From Lacibacter sp. H375 (GTDB lineage: Bacteria; Bacteroidota; Bacteroidia; Chitinophagales; Chitinophagaceae): 64,000 nt of DNA. The position numbers and the translations under genes are program-made. The number at the start of each line of letters is the position of its first letter. Positions within the stretch are counted from its first letter, which is position 1. Under the pieces are notes generated by a model. It was given only the letters and a program-made list of their open reading frames with translations. It did no database searches and was not told where the DNA came from. Shown here piece by piece: positions 1 to 9,239 of the stretch. The stretch covers positions 4,092,001 to 4,156,000 of the forward strand of contig NZ_JBBKTT010000001.1 of the NCBI RefSeq assembly GCF_037892425.1, in the 5' to 3' direction.

Positions 1-654
1 GATCTGCACGCTGTGGGTAATTTATGTAAAATGTATAACGCCATCTTTCATTCCGATACTGTGCAAACCATCGGTCACTTCCCGTTCGATCTTCGCAGCA
101 CACCTGTGCATTTCATCAGCGGATCTGCACATAAATTTCATGGACCAAAAGGCGCTGGTTTATTATACATCAACGAAAACGTTCACATCAAACCATATAT
201 TCATGGTGGCGGACAGGAACGTAACATGCGTGCCGGAACCGAAAATGTGTATGGCATTGTAGGCTTCGCAAAAGCATTGCAGATAGCGACAGACAAACTG
301 GAAGAGGAGAGTGCACATATTCAAAGCATCAAGTATTACATGATCGAGCAACTGAAGAAAAATCTGAAAGGTGTAAGCTTTAACGGCGACCCGATGGGAA
401 GAAGCAACTATACTGTGTTGAATGTAAGCTTCCCAAAATCAGAGAAATCTGAAATGCTGTTGATGAATCTTGATATGGATGGTATTTGTGCATCGGGTGG
501 TAGTGCATGCACAAGCGGTGCACAACAAGGCTCGCATGTGATCCGTGCAATCAACAGTAATCCCAATCAAATACCTGTTCGCTTCTCATTTAGCAAATTC
601 AATACAAAAGAAGAAGTAGATGTGGTGGTGGAGAAATTAAAAACGTTGATTTAA
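1..654 (+). CDS. Cysteine desulfurase (NifS/IscS family), 5'-truncated by the window edge
   Basis: PLP enzyme that takes sulfur from cysteine for Fe-S clusters or thiolated tRNA. The reading frame is open from base 1, so the gene enters from the left and no start is visible; the GTG at 13 is internal. The PLP-binding lysine lies in SAHKFHGPKG (codon 133-135) and the persulfide cysteine in GGSACTSG (codon 508-510), with the mobile Cys loop typical of group I (IscS/NifS-like) enzymes. About 217 residues of the usual ~380 are present, covering the second half of the large domain and the whole C-terminal domain. Which subgroup (IscS or NifS-like) cannot be settled without the N-terminus. It converges with the cupredoxin gene, whose stop lies 4 bases away. 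Confidence 0.93.
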   Translation, partial: DLHAVGNLCKMYNAIFHSDTVQTIGHFPFDLRSTPVHFISGSAHKFHGPKGAGLLYINENVHIKPYIHGGGQERNMRAGTENVYGIVGFAKALQIATDKLEEESAHIQSIKYYMIEQLKKNLKGVSFNGDPMGRSNYTVLNVSFPKSEKSEMLLMNLDMDGICASGGSACTSGAQQGSHVIRAINSNPNQIPVRFSFSKFNTKEEVDVVVEKLKTLI

Positions 655-657
655 AGT

Positions 658-1275
658 TTACCGGATCAATATCTGTTTTTCCAATCGCTCTCTTGCTGTG
701 CGCATTTGAACTATGTAAGTTCCTTTCTGTATTTCATTTACAGGAAAAGGGATGGTGAACTCTCCGGCTTTTACCTGTTGATCAATAATATTACTGATCA
801 AACGTCCGTTGAGATCATAAACTGTTATTGAAATTTTGCCTGCTGATTTTACACTTACATTCATCCATGAATCTGCCGTAACGGGGTTAGGATAAACAGT
901 GAAGTTGAAAGCCCTTGTGCGATTCTCTGAAATTCCTGAAATAACATTCACAGTAATTTGTCCCTTCATGCCTGAACCAAAATGCGCACTGCATCCGTAG
1001 TAAATAGTTGTACCGGCCATCCCTGACGTGATGTTTAATGTAAAATCAGACGATGAACCGAAACCGTCTTGAACAGCATTATTCGCATTCCAGTTTGCCT
1101 GGCTAACCTGAATTAAGGGATGTTCACCGCTTGCCTGGATGATCACCACATCACCAACATTGACAGTAAGAGTTGCAGGCGAATAACTAAAGCCGCTTAT
1201 GTTTATATTAAACTGTGCTGCTTTTGCAGAGGAGAACAAACCAAACATGATGAAAATAACAAGTAACTGTTTCAT
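658..1275 (-). CDS. Secreted plastocyanin-like cupredoxin with T9SS C-terminal sorting domain
   Basis: Predicted extracellular blue-copper protein of 205 residues. Order: signal peptide (1-20, ends AKAAQ), a cupredoxin domain (about 20-105), then a type A T9SS C-terminal domain opening with NFTVYPNP and ending in a basic KQILIR tail. Type 1 copper ligands are visible: His in GEHPL, then C-x2-H-x4-M in YYGCSAHFGSGMKG. The frame continues upstream to 1479, but the ATG at 1275 gives the signal peptide and leaves room for a divergent promoter. Export would be by Sec, then surface attachment or release by T9SS. The electron partner is unknown; no redox gene lies next to it. Confidence 0.85.
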   Translation of the reverse strand: MKQLLVIFIMFGLFSSAKAAQFNINISGFSYSPATLTVNVGDVVIIQASGEHPLIQVSQANWNANNAVQDGFGSSSDFTLNITSGMAGTTIYYGCSAHFGSGMKGQITVNVISGISENRTRAFNFTVYPNPVTADSWMNVSVKSAGKISITVYDLNGRLISNIIDQQVKAGEFTIPFPVNEIQKGTYIVQMRTARERLEKQILIR

Positions 1276-1387
1276 GACCGAAGGTTTAGTTAGAAGATAA
1301 TACAACCTGTTTCCAGAAGAAACGGATATTATTAAAGAACAGTTGCCATGCGGTAAACAAAATTGTTTAAATTTCCTCTCTAAAAAA

Positions 1388-2752
1388 ATGATTATGACCT
1401 TGCGCCAATTATTGCTTGCAGTACCTGCAATATTGCTTTTTGCAAACTCCTGCACCACAAATGAAGAAAAGAAAACCATACCGGTTGCTGCATCGGAAAT
1501 ACCGGAATATGTTTTACAATCTAATATTTATGAGGTAAACGTAAGGCAATACAGCCCTGAAGGAACATTTAAAGCCTTTGAAGCATCCCTGCCACGTTTA
1601 AAAGAAATGGGAGCGGAGATACTATGGTTCATGCCTATTACTCCCATCAGCAAAGTTGACCGTAAAGGGGTGTTGGGAAGTTATTATGCAGTTGCTGATT
1701 ACACGGCAGTGAATCCTGAGTTTGGTACAATGGAAGATTGGAAAAGCCTCGTGAATAAAGCCCACGAACTCGGCTTTAAAGTAATTACTGACTGGGTGGC
1801 CAATCATACCGGCGCCGATAACAGGTGGATGCAAAGCAATCCTGATTTTTTTGTAAAGAAAGATGATGGCACATTTGCTTTTGCTTTCGATTGGAGCGAC
1901 ACACGTGATCTCAATTTCTGGAACCCGGTGTTACACGACAGTATGATCTATGCGATGAAATTTTGGTTAACGGAAACAAAGATCGATGGGTTCCGTTGCG
2001 ATGTGGCAATGGAAGTGCCACGTAGCTTTTGGCAGAAATGCATTGCTGAATTAAAAACGGTGAAGCCTGATATTTTTATGCTGGCCGAAGGCGATGTGGC
2101 ATGGTTACACGATGCAGGTTTTCACGCAAGCTATGGTTGGGATGGTTTTGCCAAGATGAAAAAAGTAGCGAAAGGTGAAGCAAGTGCAAAAGTGCTTGAT
2201 ACAGTCATTCGTCATTTGGATGAATCTTATTCTCCCAATTATATCAAAATGTATTTTACCAGCAATCATGATGAGAACAGTTGGAACAAAGCAGACTATG
2301 AAACAATGCCCGGCGAAGTGCATGCACCATTTGCTGTGTTATCACAAACATGGAAAAATACATTGCCGTTGATTTATAGCGGACAGGAAGAACCATTCCT
2401 TGATTCCATTTCGTTTTTCTATAAAGACACTATTTCGTTTGGTAAATACCAACGTGCTCCTTTTTATAAAACTTTATTGGCGTTACGCAAAAGCACACCT
2501 GCATTAGCAGTTGATGCCGCTTACACGAAACTTACTTCTTCTAATGATGATGCCGTGTTTGCTTATACAAGAGAAAAGAGTGGAAAGAAGATATTGGTGA
2601 TATTGAATCTCTCCAACAAACCGCAGACAGTTACATTAACGGGAGCAATTGCAGGGGAAACGCAGAATGTATTTGCCAACAAACATGAGCATTTAACTGA
2701 TGGACAAAATTTTCCAATGGCACCTTGGGGTTATTTAGTTTATAGTTATTAA
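1388..2752 (+). CDS. GH13 alpha-amylase-family lipoprotein
   Basis: Predicted periplasmic or outer-membrane-anchored glycoside hydrolase or transglycosidase acting on alpha-glucans; 454 residues. The N-terminus is a lipoprotein signal (LLFANSC). The four GH13 regions can be read in order: DWVANHT (region I), GFRCDVA (region II, nucleophile Asp), LAEGD (region III, acid Glu) and TSNHDEN (region IV, Asp). A C-terminal beta-domain follows. ATG 1388 (or 1394) gives a good lipoprotein signal, while the in-frame ATG at 1343 adds residues without one. Exact substrate cannot be told; many Bacteroidota relatives are maltogenic or cyclomaltodextrinase-like. It is followed 1 base later by a small membrane protein gene. 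Confidence 0.9.
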   Translation: MIMTLRQLLLAVPAILLFANSCTTNEEKKTIPVAASEIPEYVLQSNIYEVNVRQYSPEGTFKAFEASLPRLKEMGAEILWFMPITPISKVDRKGVLGSYYAVADYTAVNPEFGTMEDWKSLVNKAHELGFKVITDWVANHTGADNRWMQSNPDFFVKKDDGTFAFAFDWSDTRDLNFWNPVLHDSMIYAMKFWLTETKIDGFRCDVAMEVPRSFWQKCIAELKTVKPDIFMLAEGDVAWLHDAGFHASYGWDGFAKMKKVAKGEASAKVLDTVIRHLDESYSPNYIKMYFTSNHDENSWNKADYETMPGEVHAPFAVLSQTWKNTLPLIYSGQEEPFLDSISFFYKDTISFGKYQRAPFYKTLLALRKSTPALAVDAAYTKLTSSNDDAVFAYTREKSGKKILVILNLSNKPQTVTLTGAIAGETQNVFANKHEHLTDGQNFPMAPWGYLVYSY

Positions 2753-2753
2753 G

Positions 2754-2942
2754 ATGTCTGACAAACCAATTGCATACCTGATCCCGATGATCGTTGGAGG
2801 ATTTATTTATTGGACATTCTCCGGCTTTCAAGGAAACTATAAGGATCAATTTAACCAGAAAAACAGTAACAGAAGTTTTTGGATTGGTTATTTATCGCTC
2901 GTGATAATAGTCACATTGATCCTTATTTCAATATTCAATTAA
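2754..2942 (+). CDS. Small membrane protein, two predicted TM helices
   Basis: 62 residues with two hydrophobic helices (about 7-23 and 43-61) separated by a polar loop rich in Asn, Gln and Lys. The start lies 1 base after the stop of the amylase-family gene, which suggests translational coupling, and a hairpin follows at once. No family is recognised. Tight spacing and the clear membrane pattern make it more likely a real gene than a chance frame, but function cannot be inferred. Confidence 0.6.
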   Translation: MSDKPIAYLIPMIVGGFIYWTFSGFQGNYKDQFNQKNSNRSFWIGYLSLVIIVTLILISIFN

Positions 2943-2946
2943 AAAA

Positions 2947-2976
2947 GAGATGGAGTGCTTAGAAGGACACCATCTC
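2947..2976. terminator. Hairpin between convergent genes
   Basis: GAGATGG at 2947-2953 pairs with CCATCTC at 2970-2976, and the stem continues inward with mismatches. It sits between the end of the small membrane gene and the end of the convergent tryptophan dioxygenase gene; T-rich sequence follows on the + side. Confidence 0.5.
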
Positions 2977-3004
2977 ATTTATCTCTTTTCCCTTTTTCAA
3001 ACTC

Positions 3005-4060
3005 CTAGCTAAGAAATCCCAACGCCTTTATCAATTCATCCGGCAGCTTTGGTAATTTTCGGCGTTCAATCAAATAAGTTGAAAGTGCAGCAAGGTCTTT
3101 AAAGATGTAATGTTGTTGCACAGCACCTTCTAAATATCCGGCGCCACTTGTATTACCCGTTCCCACACGCATACCGATCATACGGCGCACCATTACATAA
3201 TGTTTATGTCGCCAGCCTGCCAGCCAATGATCAATTTCAATCAACGTATCCAGTATTTGAAATGAAGTTTGAAACACAGGAAAATCTCTGTACAACATAA
3301 TGAACAATGCACTTCTCATCGCTGCATCACTGAAAGAACCATCAGCTTGTTTTTCCTGTATAAACTGTGTATCAAAATTAGCCAGCTTATGTTGCTCTCT
3401 TTCTGTTAAACTGTTTTGATAGATCGAGCGGTAATCGCTCCAGAATGGATGCAGTTGTGTTGATGGATATAAAGCAGCATAACCTTTCCAGAATTTTTCA
3501 TCAAAGAAGGGCATACGCTCTAACCATTGATTCACCAATTGAAGAATGGTAGAAGATGTTTCAACAGAATTGATCTCATTAAAATCATTCTGTGCAAAAC
3601 CACCTTCGTTGGTTCGTTTATAATAATCGTGCTGGTGACGTTTTTCCATCTTTAACCCAAGGGTGGCTTCAATTAAACGAAACTGTTTGCTTTGAAAACC
3701 GGAAGCAGGTGTAAGCAGGTTACGGAACTCGAGAAAATCCATCGGCGTCATGGTATCAAGTATCGTCACTTGTTGATTCAACAAACCAAGAATACGTGTC
3801 ACACGTTGCAGACGATGACGACAAAGATTCAGGTCCTCACTATTATCATCTACTTTTTCTTTGCTGAATACTTTTTTTACAAAATCCAGCTCGAATAAAA
3901 TCTGTTTGAACCATAATTCATAAGCCTGGTGAATAATGATGAACAACATTTCATCATGAGCAGGTTGCTGTCCTTCAGCAAAACTTAAAGGATGCTGACT
4001 GTCGAGAATTTTTTCAAGCTGTAAATAAGAGGGATAGTATTGTCCATTATCAGGTTTCAT
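3005..4060 (-). CDS. kynA: Tryptophan 2,3-dioxygenase
   Basis: Heme enzyme that opens the indole ring of L-tryptophan to N-formylkynurenine, first step of the kynurenine route; cytoplasmic. Family signatures: HDEMLFIIIHQAYELWFKQI near residue 35-55, LDTMTPMDFLEFR, PASGFQS, and the C-terminal block WRHKHYVMVRRMIG with VGTGNTSG. His287 matches the proximal heme ligand of the family. Length of 351 is a little above the usual ~280-330. ATG 4060 is the only sensible start. No other kynurenine-pathway gene lies in this window. Confidence 0.92.
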   Translation of the reverse strand: MKPDNGQYYPSYLQLEKILDSQHPLSFAEGQQPAHDEMLFIIIHQAYELWFKQILFELDFVKKVFSKEKVDDNSEDLNLCRHRLQRVTRILGLLNQQVTILDTMTPMDFLEFRNLLTPASGFQSKQFRLIEATLGLKMEKRHQHDYYKRTNEGGFAQNDFNEINSVETSSTILQLVNQWLERMPFFDEKFWKGYAALYPSTQLHPFWSDYRSIYQNSLTEREQHKLANFDTQFIQEKQADGSFSDAAMRSALFIMLYRDFPVFQTSFQILDTLIEIDHWLAGWRHKHYVMVRRMIGMRVGTGNTSGAGYLEGAVQQHYIFKDLAALSTYLIERRKLPKLPDELIKALGFLS

Positions 4061-4078
4061 ATGCTTTCGTTAAGGCGG

Positions 4079-4086
4079 CAAGGTTA
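4079..4086 (-). promoter_or_regulatory. Candidate -7 box for kynA
   Basis: On the minus strand the sequence is TAACCTTG, one mismatch from TAnnTTTG, 18 bases upstream of the kynA ATG. No clear -33 element was seen. Confidence 0.3.
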
Positions 4087-4187
4087 AAGAAATTTCATGA
4101 ACTTATACCAAGCTGCAGTTACTTTGCCATACGAATTCATTCTTTTATCCGTTTTATTAAATAACCTACCCCGTGTAAGACTGGCTT

Positions 4188-4195
4188 TATTTTTG
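4188..4195 (+). promoter_or_regulatory. Bacteroidota -7 promoter box (TATTTTTG)
   Basis: Exact match to TAnnTTTG, 16 bases before the ATG at 4212. A nearby upstream ATG at 4097 in another frame lies before this box and is not used. Confidence 0.6.
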
Positions 4196-4211
4196 CGAAA
4201 CAAATACTTAT

Positions 4212-5102
4212 ATGCAAAAGAAACTGATCTTAACCTTTCTCACTGTTGTAACCTTTACTGCACTTACTGCGCAAGACATCCGTTTAAATCTCTTTGGAGG
4301 AATGGCCAATTATAACGGCGACCTTCAATCAAGACCAATTACTTTTCAACAGGCACGCTATAGTGTGGGACTTTGGGCCAGTTATGATATCAACCCGTAT
4401 GTGATGTTGCGTGGCGGGCTTCATTTTGCAGAAGTTAGGGCGGAAGACCGTTTTCAAAAGAATCCAGCCAATGTTTTACGCAACCTCAGCTTTGCAACAA
4501 ATATTATAGAATTACATGCCGGTGCTGAATATCATTTTCTTGGCATGACCGACAGAGTTTTCTCACCCTATGTATTTGGTGCACTGGCAGCTTTCCATTA
4601 CAATCCTTACGCTTACGATCAGGCAGGCAATAAGGTTTTCCTGAAACCACTTTCAACGGAAGGACAGGGGTTAGCAGGTTATCCCGATCGTCAGCCTTAT
4701 AGCTTAGTTCAGTTCACAGTTCCTTTAGGTGTGGGTGTTCGCATGGTGCTTACGGACAGGATCGATGTGGGTGCAGAATTTGGCTATCGCAAAACATTTA
4801 CAGATTATATGGATGATGTCAGTCGCTCTTATGTTGATCAGGCCGTGTTGCTTGCTTCACGTGGACCAAAAGCGGTAGAAATGGCCTTTCGTACTCCAGA
4901 AGTTCCTGGTCATTCAATCGATCCATACCCGGTTGATCTCGAAAAAAGGGGCGGTTCCGAATTTAAAGATAATTACTACTTTCTTGGTTTGACCTTCACC
5001 TATCGAATTACTGGCGGAGACCGTTCGGGAGGCCGTTCAAGTGGTGGACGTAGTGGTGGTAAACGACGCTCAAGTTTGGGCTGTCCTACCAACGTTTTTT
5101 AA
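4212..5102 (+). CDS. DUF6089-type outer-membrane beta-barrel protein
   Basis: 296 residues with a signal peptide ending TALTAQ (1-20), then alternating aromatic/polar beta strands. The pattern LFGGMANYNGDLQ, followed by strands such as HAGAEYHFLGM and VGAEFGYRKTF, fits the DUF6089 family of Bacteroidota outer-membrane barrels. The last ~30 residues are a low-complexity Gly/Ser/Arg tail after the barrel, so the barrel does not end at the C-terminus as in porins; the tail would face the periplasm. No enzymatic motif. The role is unknown; members have been linked loosely to the envelope only by localisation. Confidence 0.75.
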   Translation: MQKKLILTFLTVVTFTALTAQDIRLNLFGGMANYNGDLQSRPITFQQARYSVGLWASYDINPYVMLRGGLHFAEVRAEDRFQKNPANVLRNLSFATNIIELHAGAEYHFLGMTDRVFSPYVFGALAAFHYNPYAYDQAGNKVFLKPLSTEGQGLAGYPDRQPYSLVQFTVPLGVGVRMVLTDRIDVGAEFGYRKTFTDYMDDVSRSYVDQAVLLASRGPKAVEMAFRTPEVPGHSIDPYPVDLEKRGGSEFKDNYYFLGLTFTYRITGGDRSGGRSSGGRSGGKRRSSLGCPTNVF

Positions 5103-5119
5103 ACCGATTTCTCAGCTAA

Positions 5120-5136
5120 AAAACCACCCCGGTTTT
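5120..5136 (+). terminator. Weak hairpin after the DUF6089 gene
   Basis: AAAACC (5120-5125) and GGTTTT (5131-5136) flank a five-base loop and are followed by TCTTAT. The stem has only two G-C pairs, so it is a weak candidate. Confidence 0.3.
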
Positions 5137-5217
5137 CTTATCCACAAACAGCAATAAATTGTTGAAAAACAGTGAAAATAAAGGCTGTTTTTCTGTCGGG
5201 TTCCGTATGCTTTTCGG

Positions 5218-5225
5218 TATCTTTG
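5218..5225 (+). promoter_or_regulatory. Bacteroidota -7 promoter box (TATCTTTG) for gyrA
   Basis: Exact TAnnTTTG match 30 bases before the gyrA ATG at 5256. Confidence 0.65.
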
Positions 5226-5255
5226 GCCGCTTCAATTTAAGCGACATTTTAAGCT

Positions 5256-7862
5256 ATGGATCAAACAGAAAATACAATGGAAAACGGGCAGGATAGGAAT
5301 GGTCGTATCATACCCGTAAATATCGAAGAGCAAATGAAAACTGCTTACATCGATTATTCGATGTCAGTGATCGTTGGCCGTGCGTTGCCCGATGTAAGAG
5401 ATGGATTAAAACCCGTTCATCGCCGCATTTTATATGCCATGAACGAATTGGGTTTACAATACAACAAGGCCTACAAGAAAAGTGCAAGAGTGGTGGGTGA
5501 GGTGCTGGGTAAGTATCACCCTCATGGCGATGGATCTGTTTACGATGCTATGGTACGTATGGCGCAGGAATGGAGCATGCGTTATACATTGGTTGATGGA
5601 CAGGGTAACTTTGGTAACCAGGATGGTGATGGTCCTGCAGCCATGCGTTATACCGAGGTAAGAATGGAACGTCTTACTGAAAGTATGCTGGGAGATATCG
5701 ACAAGGAAACAGTCGATTTTCAAAATAACTTCGATGATTCAGAAAGAGAACCTTCGGTTCTTCCCACACGTATTCCCCAATTATTGGTGAATGGTTCAAG
5801 TGGTATTGCTGTTGGTATGGCTACTAACATGATGCCGCATAACCTCAGTGAAGTAATTGATGGTTGTATTGCGTTTATTGATAACCGTGATATCACCATT
5901 GATGAATTGATGACGCATGTAAAGGCTCCTGACTTTCCAACGGCAGGCACTATTTACGGAATGGAAGGCATTAAAGCCGGTGCACATTTTGGACGTGGAC
6001 GTGTTGTGTTGCGTGGTAAACTAACCATTGAAACAAAAACAAGTGGAAGAGAACAGATCATTATTACAGAAGTACCTTACCAGGTAAACCGTGATGCATT
6101 AACAGATAAGATCGGTCAGTTGGTGAATAATAAAGTGATCGAAGGTATTGTTCATGTGAACAATGAAAGTAACCAGAAAGAAGGTACACGTATTGTTGTT
6201 GACTTGAAGCGTGATGCTGTTGCAAACGTGATCGTTAATCAACTGTTCAAGTTCACCGAACTCCAAACATCTTACGGTATCAACAATGTTGCTATTGTAA
6301 AAGGCCGGCCAAAAACACTTAATCTCAAAGAACTTATTTCTGAGTTTGTTGAATTCCGTCATGAGGTTGTTGTGCGTCGTACGAAATTTGAATTACGTAA
6401 GGCGCAGGAGAGAGCACATATCTTATTAGGTTATCTTATTGCACTCGATCATCTTGATGAAGTAATTGCACTCATCCGCAGTTCTGCAACACCTGATGTT
6501 GCAAAAGAGAATCTGATCAATGCAGGCTGGGGTTTGGATGAAATTCAAGCAAAAGCAATTCTTGAATTACGTCTCCAGCGTTTAACAGGCATGGAGCGTG
6601 ATAAGATCAAGAATGAATATGATGAGTTAATGAAACTGATCAATCATTTGAACGAACTCTTATCAAACGAAACCATGCGTTTCGAACTCATCAAAACAGA
6701 GTTACTCGAAATAAAAGATAAGTTTGGCGACGAACGTAAAACAGAGATCACTTACTTGGATAATGAAGTGCGTATTGAAGACCTCATTAAAGAAGAAGAT
6801 GTGGTGATCACTATTTCACATCATGGTTATATCAAACGTACTTCGGCTAACGAATACCGTCAGCAACGCAGAGGTGGCAGGGGAGCCATGGGTAGTAAAA
6901 CAAGGGAAGAAGATTATGTAGAACATCTCTTTGTTGCATCTACTCACCACACGCTTTTATTCTTTACTGAAAAAGGAAGGGTATACTGGCTGAAGAGTTA
7001 TGAAATTCCTGAAGGCGATAAAACAAGCAAGGGCCGTGCAATTCAGAACCTGATGCAATTGCCGCCTGATGATAAGGTGAGAGCAATTATTGATGTAGCC
7101 AATATCGAAGATGAAGAATTTGTGAAGAATCATTACATTGTATTGTGTACAAGAAAAGGCATTATCAAGAAGACGCTTTTGGAAGACTTTAGCAGACGCC
7201 GTGCAACCGGTGTTAATGCCATCACAATCGTAGAAGGTGATGAGTTACTTGAAGCGAAGATGACCGATGGAAGCAGCGAGATCATGATGGCAGTGAAGAG
7301 TGGTCGTGCAATTCGTTTCCCTGAAGAAAAAGTAAGACCAACAGGTCGTGGTGCGATTGGTGTAGCAGGTATTGAAGTGGATGATGAGAATGATGAAGTG
7401 GTTGGTATGATTTGTGTAAACAGGGATGATACCAGTAGAACGGTATTGGTAGTTAGTGAAAAAGGATATGGCAAGCGTACACCGGTTGATGAATACCGCA
7501 TGACCAACAGAGGCGGTAAAGGTGTAAAAACAATTAATGTTACTGATAAAACAGGTCCGTTGGTTGGTATGCTTGAAGTAACTGAGAAAGAAGATCTGAT
7601 GATCAGTTGTAAGAGCGGCATCACCATTCGAATGAAAGTGAACCAGATCAGTGAACAGGGACGTGCTACACAGGGTGTTAAACTGATACGGGTTGATGAT
7701 GGTGATGAAATTGCAGCAATTACCCGATTGGATGAAGAGGAAGAAGTAGTAGATGCAACTGAAATACTGCCGGAAGCATCTGATAATTCTGATAACATCA
7801 TATCTGACAACTTGGATACGAACACAACAACCGACGAAACACCTGAATCATCTGACAATTAG
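5256..7862 (+). CDS. gyrA: DNA gyrase subunit A
   Basis: Catalytic DNA-cleaving subunit of gyrase, working with GyrB to put negative supercoils into DNA. 868 residues. The breakage-reunion domain holds the active-site tyrosine Tyr132 in AAMRYTE; the six-bladed C-terminal beta-pinwheel carries a GyrA-box QRRGGRG (537-543), which separates it from ParC. The tail from about 815 is acidic and Asp/Asn/Thr-rich, as in many GyrA proteins. In the quinolone-resistance region the sequence is [10 protein letters not shown]: residue 93, equal to E. coli Ser83, is Gly, while Asp97 (E. coli Asp87) is kept. A start 8 codons later (MENGQ) is possible but the first ATG follows the promoter well. Confidence 0.97.
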   Translation: MDQTENTMENGQDRNGRIIPVNIEEQMKTAYIDYSMSVIVGRALPDVRDGLKPVHRRILYAMNELGLQYNKAYKKSARVVGEVLGKYHPHGDGSVYDAMVRMAQEWSMRYTLVDGQGNFGNQDGDGPAAMRYTEVRMERLTESMLGDIDKETVDFQNNFDDSEREPSVLPTRIPQLLVNGSSGIAVGMATNMMPHNLSEVIDGCIAFIDNRDITIDELMTHVKAPDFPTAGTIYGMEGIKAGAHFGRGRVVLRGKLTIETKTSGREQIIITEVPYQVNRDALTDKIGQLVNNKVIEGIVHVNNESNQKEGTRIVVDLKRDAVANVIVNQLFKFTELQTSYGINNVAIVKGRPKTLNLKELISEFVEFRHEVVVRRTKFELRKAQERAHILLGYLIALDHLDEVIALIRSSATPDVAKENLINAGWGLDEIQAKAILELRLQRLTGMERDKIKNEYDELMKLINHLNELLSNETMRFELIKTELLEIKDKFGDERKTEITYLDNEVRIEDLIKEEDVVITISHHGYIKRTSANEYRQQRRGGRGAMGSKTREEDYVEHLFVASTHHTLLFFTEKGRVYWLKSYEIPEGDKTSKGRAIQNLMQLPPDDKVRAIIDVANIEDEEFVKNHYIVLCTRKGIIKKTLLEDFSRRRATGVNAITIVEGDELLEAKMTDGSSEIMMAVKSGRAIRFPEEKVRPTGRGAIGVAGIEVDDENDEVVGMICVNRDDTSRTVLVVSEKGYGKRTPVDEYRMTNRGGKGVKTINVTDKTGPLVGMLEVTEKEDLMISCKSGITIRMKVNQISEQGRATQGVKLIRVDDGDEIAAITRLDEEEEVVDATEILPEASDNSDNIISDNLDTNTTTDETPESSDN

Positions 7863-7892
7863 TAAAAAACAATAAACACAAAAAATAAAGAG

Positions 7893-9158
7893 ATGAAAAA
7901 ATTTCTTTTCTCAGCGGTTGCTGTACTGTTTTGCCTGGGTCTTTCTGCACAGGATGTAAAGAAGATCCGCAATGCCTACGATAAAAAGGATTGGCCAAAA
8001 GCAAAAGAGGCAGTTGATCTTGCTTTAGCGAATGAAAAAGAACAAAAGAACTGGGAAGCCTGGTATTACAAAGGATTAATTTATGGCCAGATCGCCAAAG
8101 ATGCCACTCTGAAAGCATCAGTTCCTGATGCGTGGATGCAATCGTTCGATGCATATCAAAAAGCAATGGAGCTTGATCAAAAACAGGCAGAAGTATATAT
8201 GATGACCCGCCAGTACCCGGTATTTGAAAATTACCTGGAACTGCAGAAGGAAGCTAATCAGCATTACAATAGTGGTAACTACCAGGGAGCTTTGGATGGC
8301 TATAAAAAGGCCGACAAAGTTGGTCGCTTCATCTTTAAAAATAAATGGGCACTCAGTGAAGTTGATACCATCTTGTATTACTATGCAGGTGCAGCTGCAA
8401 TGCAGTTAGAAAATAAAGAAGAGGTAGTTTCTTTCTTTCAGAAAATAGCTGATGCCAACATTGGCGGCGAAGGTTATGATGTGGTGTACCGTTATCTCAC
8501 TTATTACTACGATCAAAAGAAAGATGCTGAAGCAGCTAAAAAATATGCTGAAGCAGGGCGCAAGCTTTATCCAAAGGATATGTACTACGATCGTCTGGAG
8601 CTAGATAAAATGCGTAAAAGCGGAGCAAGTGCCCAGGATATCTTCAAAAAGTATGAAACCATTATTGCAGGCGAACCAAAAGATTATGAGGTGCGTTACG
8701 ATTATGCAGCCGAGATCTTCAACTGGCTGTATATGGATTCAAAAGCAACAGCAGACCAAAAGCCCGAATACTTTGGTAAAATTCTTGCAACTCTGAAGAA
8801 CTGTATTGAACTTGATCCCAAACTGCCAGATGCTCATTTGCTCCTTGGTAAAACTTATTTCAATGAAGCTGCTTTCATGCAGGATGAAATGAAAAAGATC
8901 AAAGGAACAACTCCGGCTGATACCCAAAAGAAAACTGAGATGAAAAAGCAAATGGAAGATCGTATGAAAGAAGCGCTTCCTCATCTTGATAATTCATTGA
9001 ACATTTACACGGCAATGACTGCAGATCAGTTAAAAGACAAGCGTACAAAGAATGAATACAAATCAACTCTATACCTTTTAACTGAAGCTCATCGTTTCCT
9101 CGGCAACAAGGATAAAGAGAAAGAATTTGATGCAAAATACCAGGCGTTAAATCAATAA
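7893..9158 (+). CDS. Exported TPR-repeat protein
   Basis: 421 residues with a signal peptide ending LGLSAQ (1-19), so it is likely periplasmic. The rest is alpha-helical with TPR-like pairs: near 30-60 (NWEAWYYKGLIYG), 84-105, 128-145 (HYNSGNYQGALDGYKKA), 160-190, and 298-320 (CIELDPKLPDAHLLLGKTYF). A Lys/Glu/Met-rich helix near 330-360 looks like a coiled coil. TPR arrays bind partner proteins, so it probably acts as a scaffold; no catalytic motif is present. It follows gyrA by 30 bases and may be cotranscribed with it; a strong terminator ends the unit. Confidence 0.8.
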   Translation: MKKFLFSAVAVLFCLGLSAQDVKKIRNAYDKKDWPKAKEAVDLALANEKEQKNWEAWYYKGLIYGQIAKDATLKASVPDAWMQSFDAYQKAMELDQKQAEVYMMTRQYPVFENYLELQKEANQHYNSGNYQGALDGYKKADKVGRFIFKNKWALSEVDTILYYYAGAAAMQLENKEEVVSFFQKIADANIGGEGYDVVYRYLTYYYDQKKDAEAAKKYAEAGRKLYPKDMYYDRLELDKMRKSGASAQDIFKKYETIIAGEPKDYEVRYDYAAEIFNWLYMDSKATADQKPEYFGKILATLKNCIELDPKLPDAHLLLGKTYFNEAAFMQDEMKKIKGTTPADTQKKTEMKKQMEDRMKEALPHLDNSLNIYTAMTADQLKDKRTKNEYKSTLYLLTEAHRFLGNKDKEKEFDAKYQALNQ

Positions 9159-9178
9159 GCAAGGTGTTTTCTTAACTT

Positions 9179-9205
9179 AAAGGCTGTCGTTTTGCGACAG
9201 CCTTT
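9179..9205 (+). terminator. Rho-independent terminator
   Basis: Perfect 11-bp stem (9179-9189 with 9195-9205), loop TTTTG, then a run of T to 9209. Ends the gyrA/TPR unit. Confidence 0.92.
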
Positions 9206-9239
9206 TTTTATTACATTTAATAAACAGAAATAATATGCT

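Noticed and set aside
4097-4315. 72-codon frame before the DUF6089 gene
   Set aside because: Overlaps the signal-peptide region in another frame and begins before the promoter box.
7133-7858. 241-codon minus-strand frame across gyrA
   Set aside because: Exact antisense of a clearly coding gyrA region, Ser-rich, typical shadow frame.
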